Origin: Pedobacter ginsengisoli
Lineage (GTDB): Bacteria > Bacteroidota > Bacteroidia > Sphingobacteriales > Sphingobacteriaceae
Reading direction: 5' to 3'
Length of the DNA: 64,000 bases
NCBI RefSeq assembly: GCF_002736205.1
Contig: NZ_CP024091.1
Coordinates: forward strand, 4,523,555-4,587,554
Positions 63,952 through 64,000 of this stretch are shown piece by piece (the first letter of the stretch is position 1; each line of letters begins with the position of its first letter). The notes under the pieces were generated by a model. The model searched no databases. It was not told the DNA's origin and was given only the letters and a program-made list of their open reading frames with translations. A program made the translations under genes and the position numbers.

Positions 63952-64000
63952 GACATTTAAACCAAAATTAGCAAAGACTTACTATTAAACGCCTGACATA

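Noticed and set aside
1..64000. CRISPR array
   Set aside because: No regularly spaced direct repeats or cas genes were seen.
1..64000. Many long antisense ORFs opposite real genes
   Set aside because: They mirror coding frames of well-supported genes (for example opposite ffh, metG, the GH110 gene and the ThuA fusion) and have no start signals or family resemblance.

Overview
The window looks like a chromosome segment of a Bacteroidota bacterium of the Sphingobacteriaceae, most likely Pedobacter or a close relative. The grounds are the low G+C content, TAnnTTTG-type promoters, a SusC/SusD pair, gldH, DUF3078 and COG3014 families, PSP1/RicT-type protein, and ThuA-sorbosone dehydrogenase-cytochrome fusions. 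The genus is inferred from gene families only.

Layout. 1-28.4 kb is mostly core genome: the end of a TlpA-type thioredoxin, a lipoprotein/LpoB/COG3014 envelope operon, a collapsed yifB/comM remnant, ffh, a DUF3078 outer-membrane protein, two tandem glucosaminidase-LysM hydrolases, an O-methyltransferase, yqgF (with an apparent frameshift), holB, PSP1, gldH, murF, a large M14 peptidase, a SusC/SusD transporter, a decayed subtilase, an LD-carboxypeptidase, metG and tRNA-Arg(CCT).

28.47-41.72 kb is an integrative island of about 13.2 kb in that tRNA gene. It has a tyrosine recombinase at the left end, a 38-bp direct repeat of the tRNA 3' end at both borders, and paired CGACAAC-type repeats just inside each border. 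I see no capsid, conjugation or relaxase genes. Cargo includes an SF2-helicase-like protein whose Walker A lysine appears to be replaced, two tandem four-helix membrane paralogues, three unrecognised genes surrounding a roughly 320-nt region with many nested inverted repeats (candidate structured RNA), two small lipoproteins, a G+C-rich TIR-domain gene with an N-terminal Cys/His cluster, and a membrane-protein / small Cys protein / DUF2971 gene cluster. The right half is a plausible defence cargo block.

41.7-50.3 kb is a sparse accessory zone: a Fic AMP-transferase-type gene with a striking palindromic upstream region, long non-coding tracts, gene remnants, a TlpA-like thioredoxin protein, two tail-to-tail paralogous secreted proteins sharing a palindromic terminator, and the C-terminal stub of an HlyD-type secretion protein.

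50.4-64 kb returns to chromosome-like content: secreted proteins, a GH110-like alpha-galactosidase, an S41 peptidase with a lipoprotein partner, a 1132-residue ThuA/sorbosone-dehydrogenase/PKD/cytochrome c/CBM protein followed by an esterase, a thiamine pyrophosphokinase-like protein, a GNAT acetyltransferase, an M28 peptidase and a DUF4407 membrane protein. Several genes (yqgF, the subtilase, a membrane-protein remnant) carry single-base differences in homopolymer runs, so sequencing error must be excluded before calling them dead.
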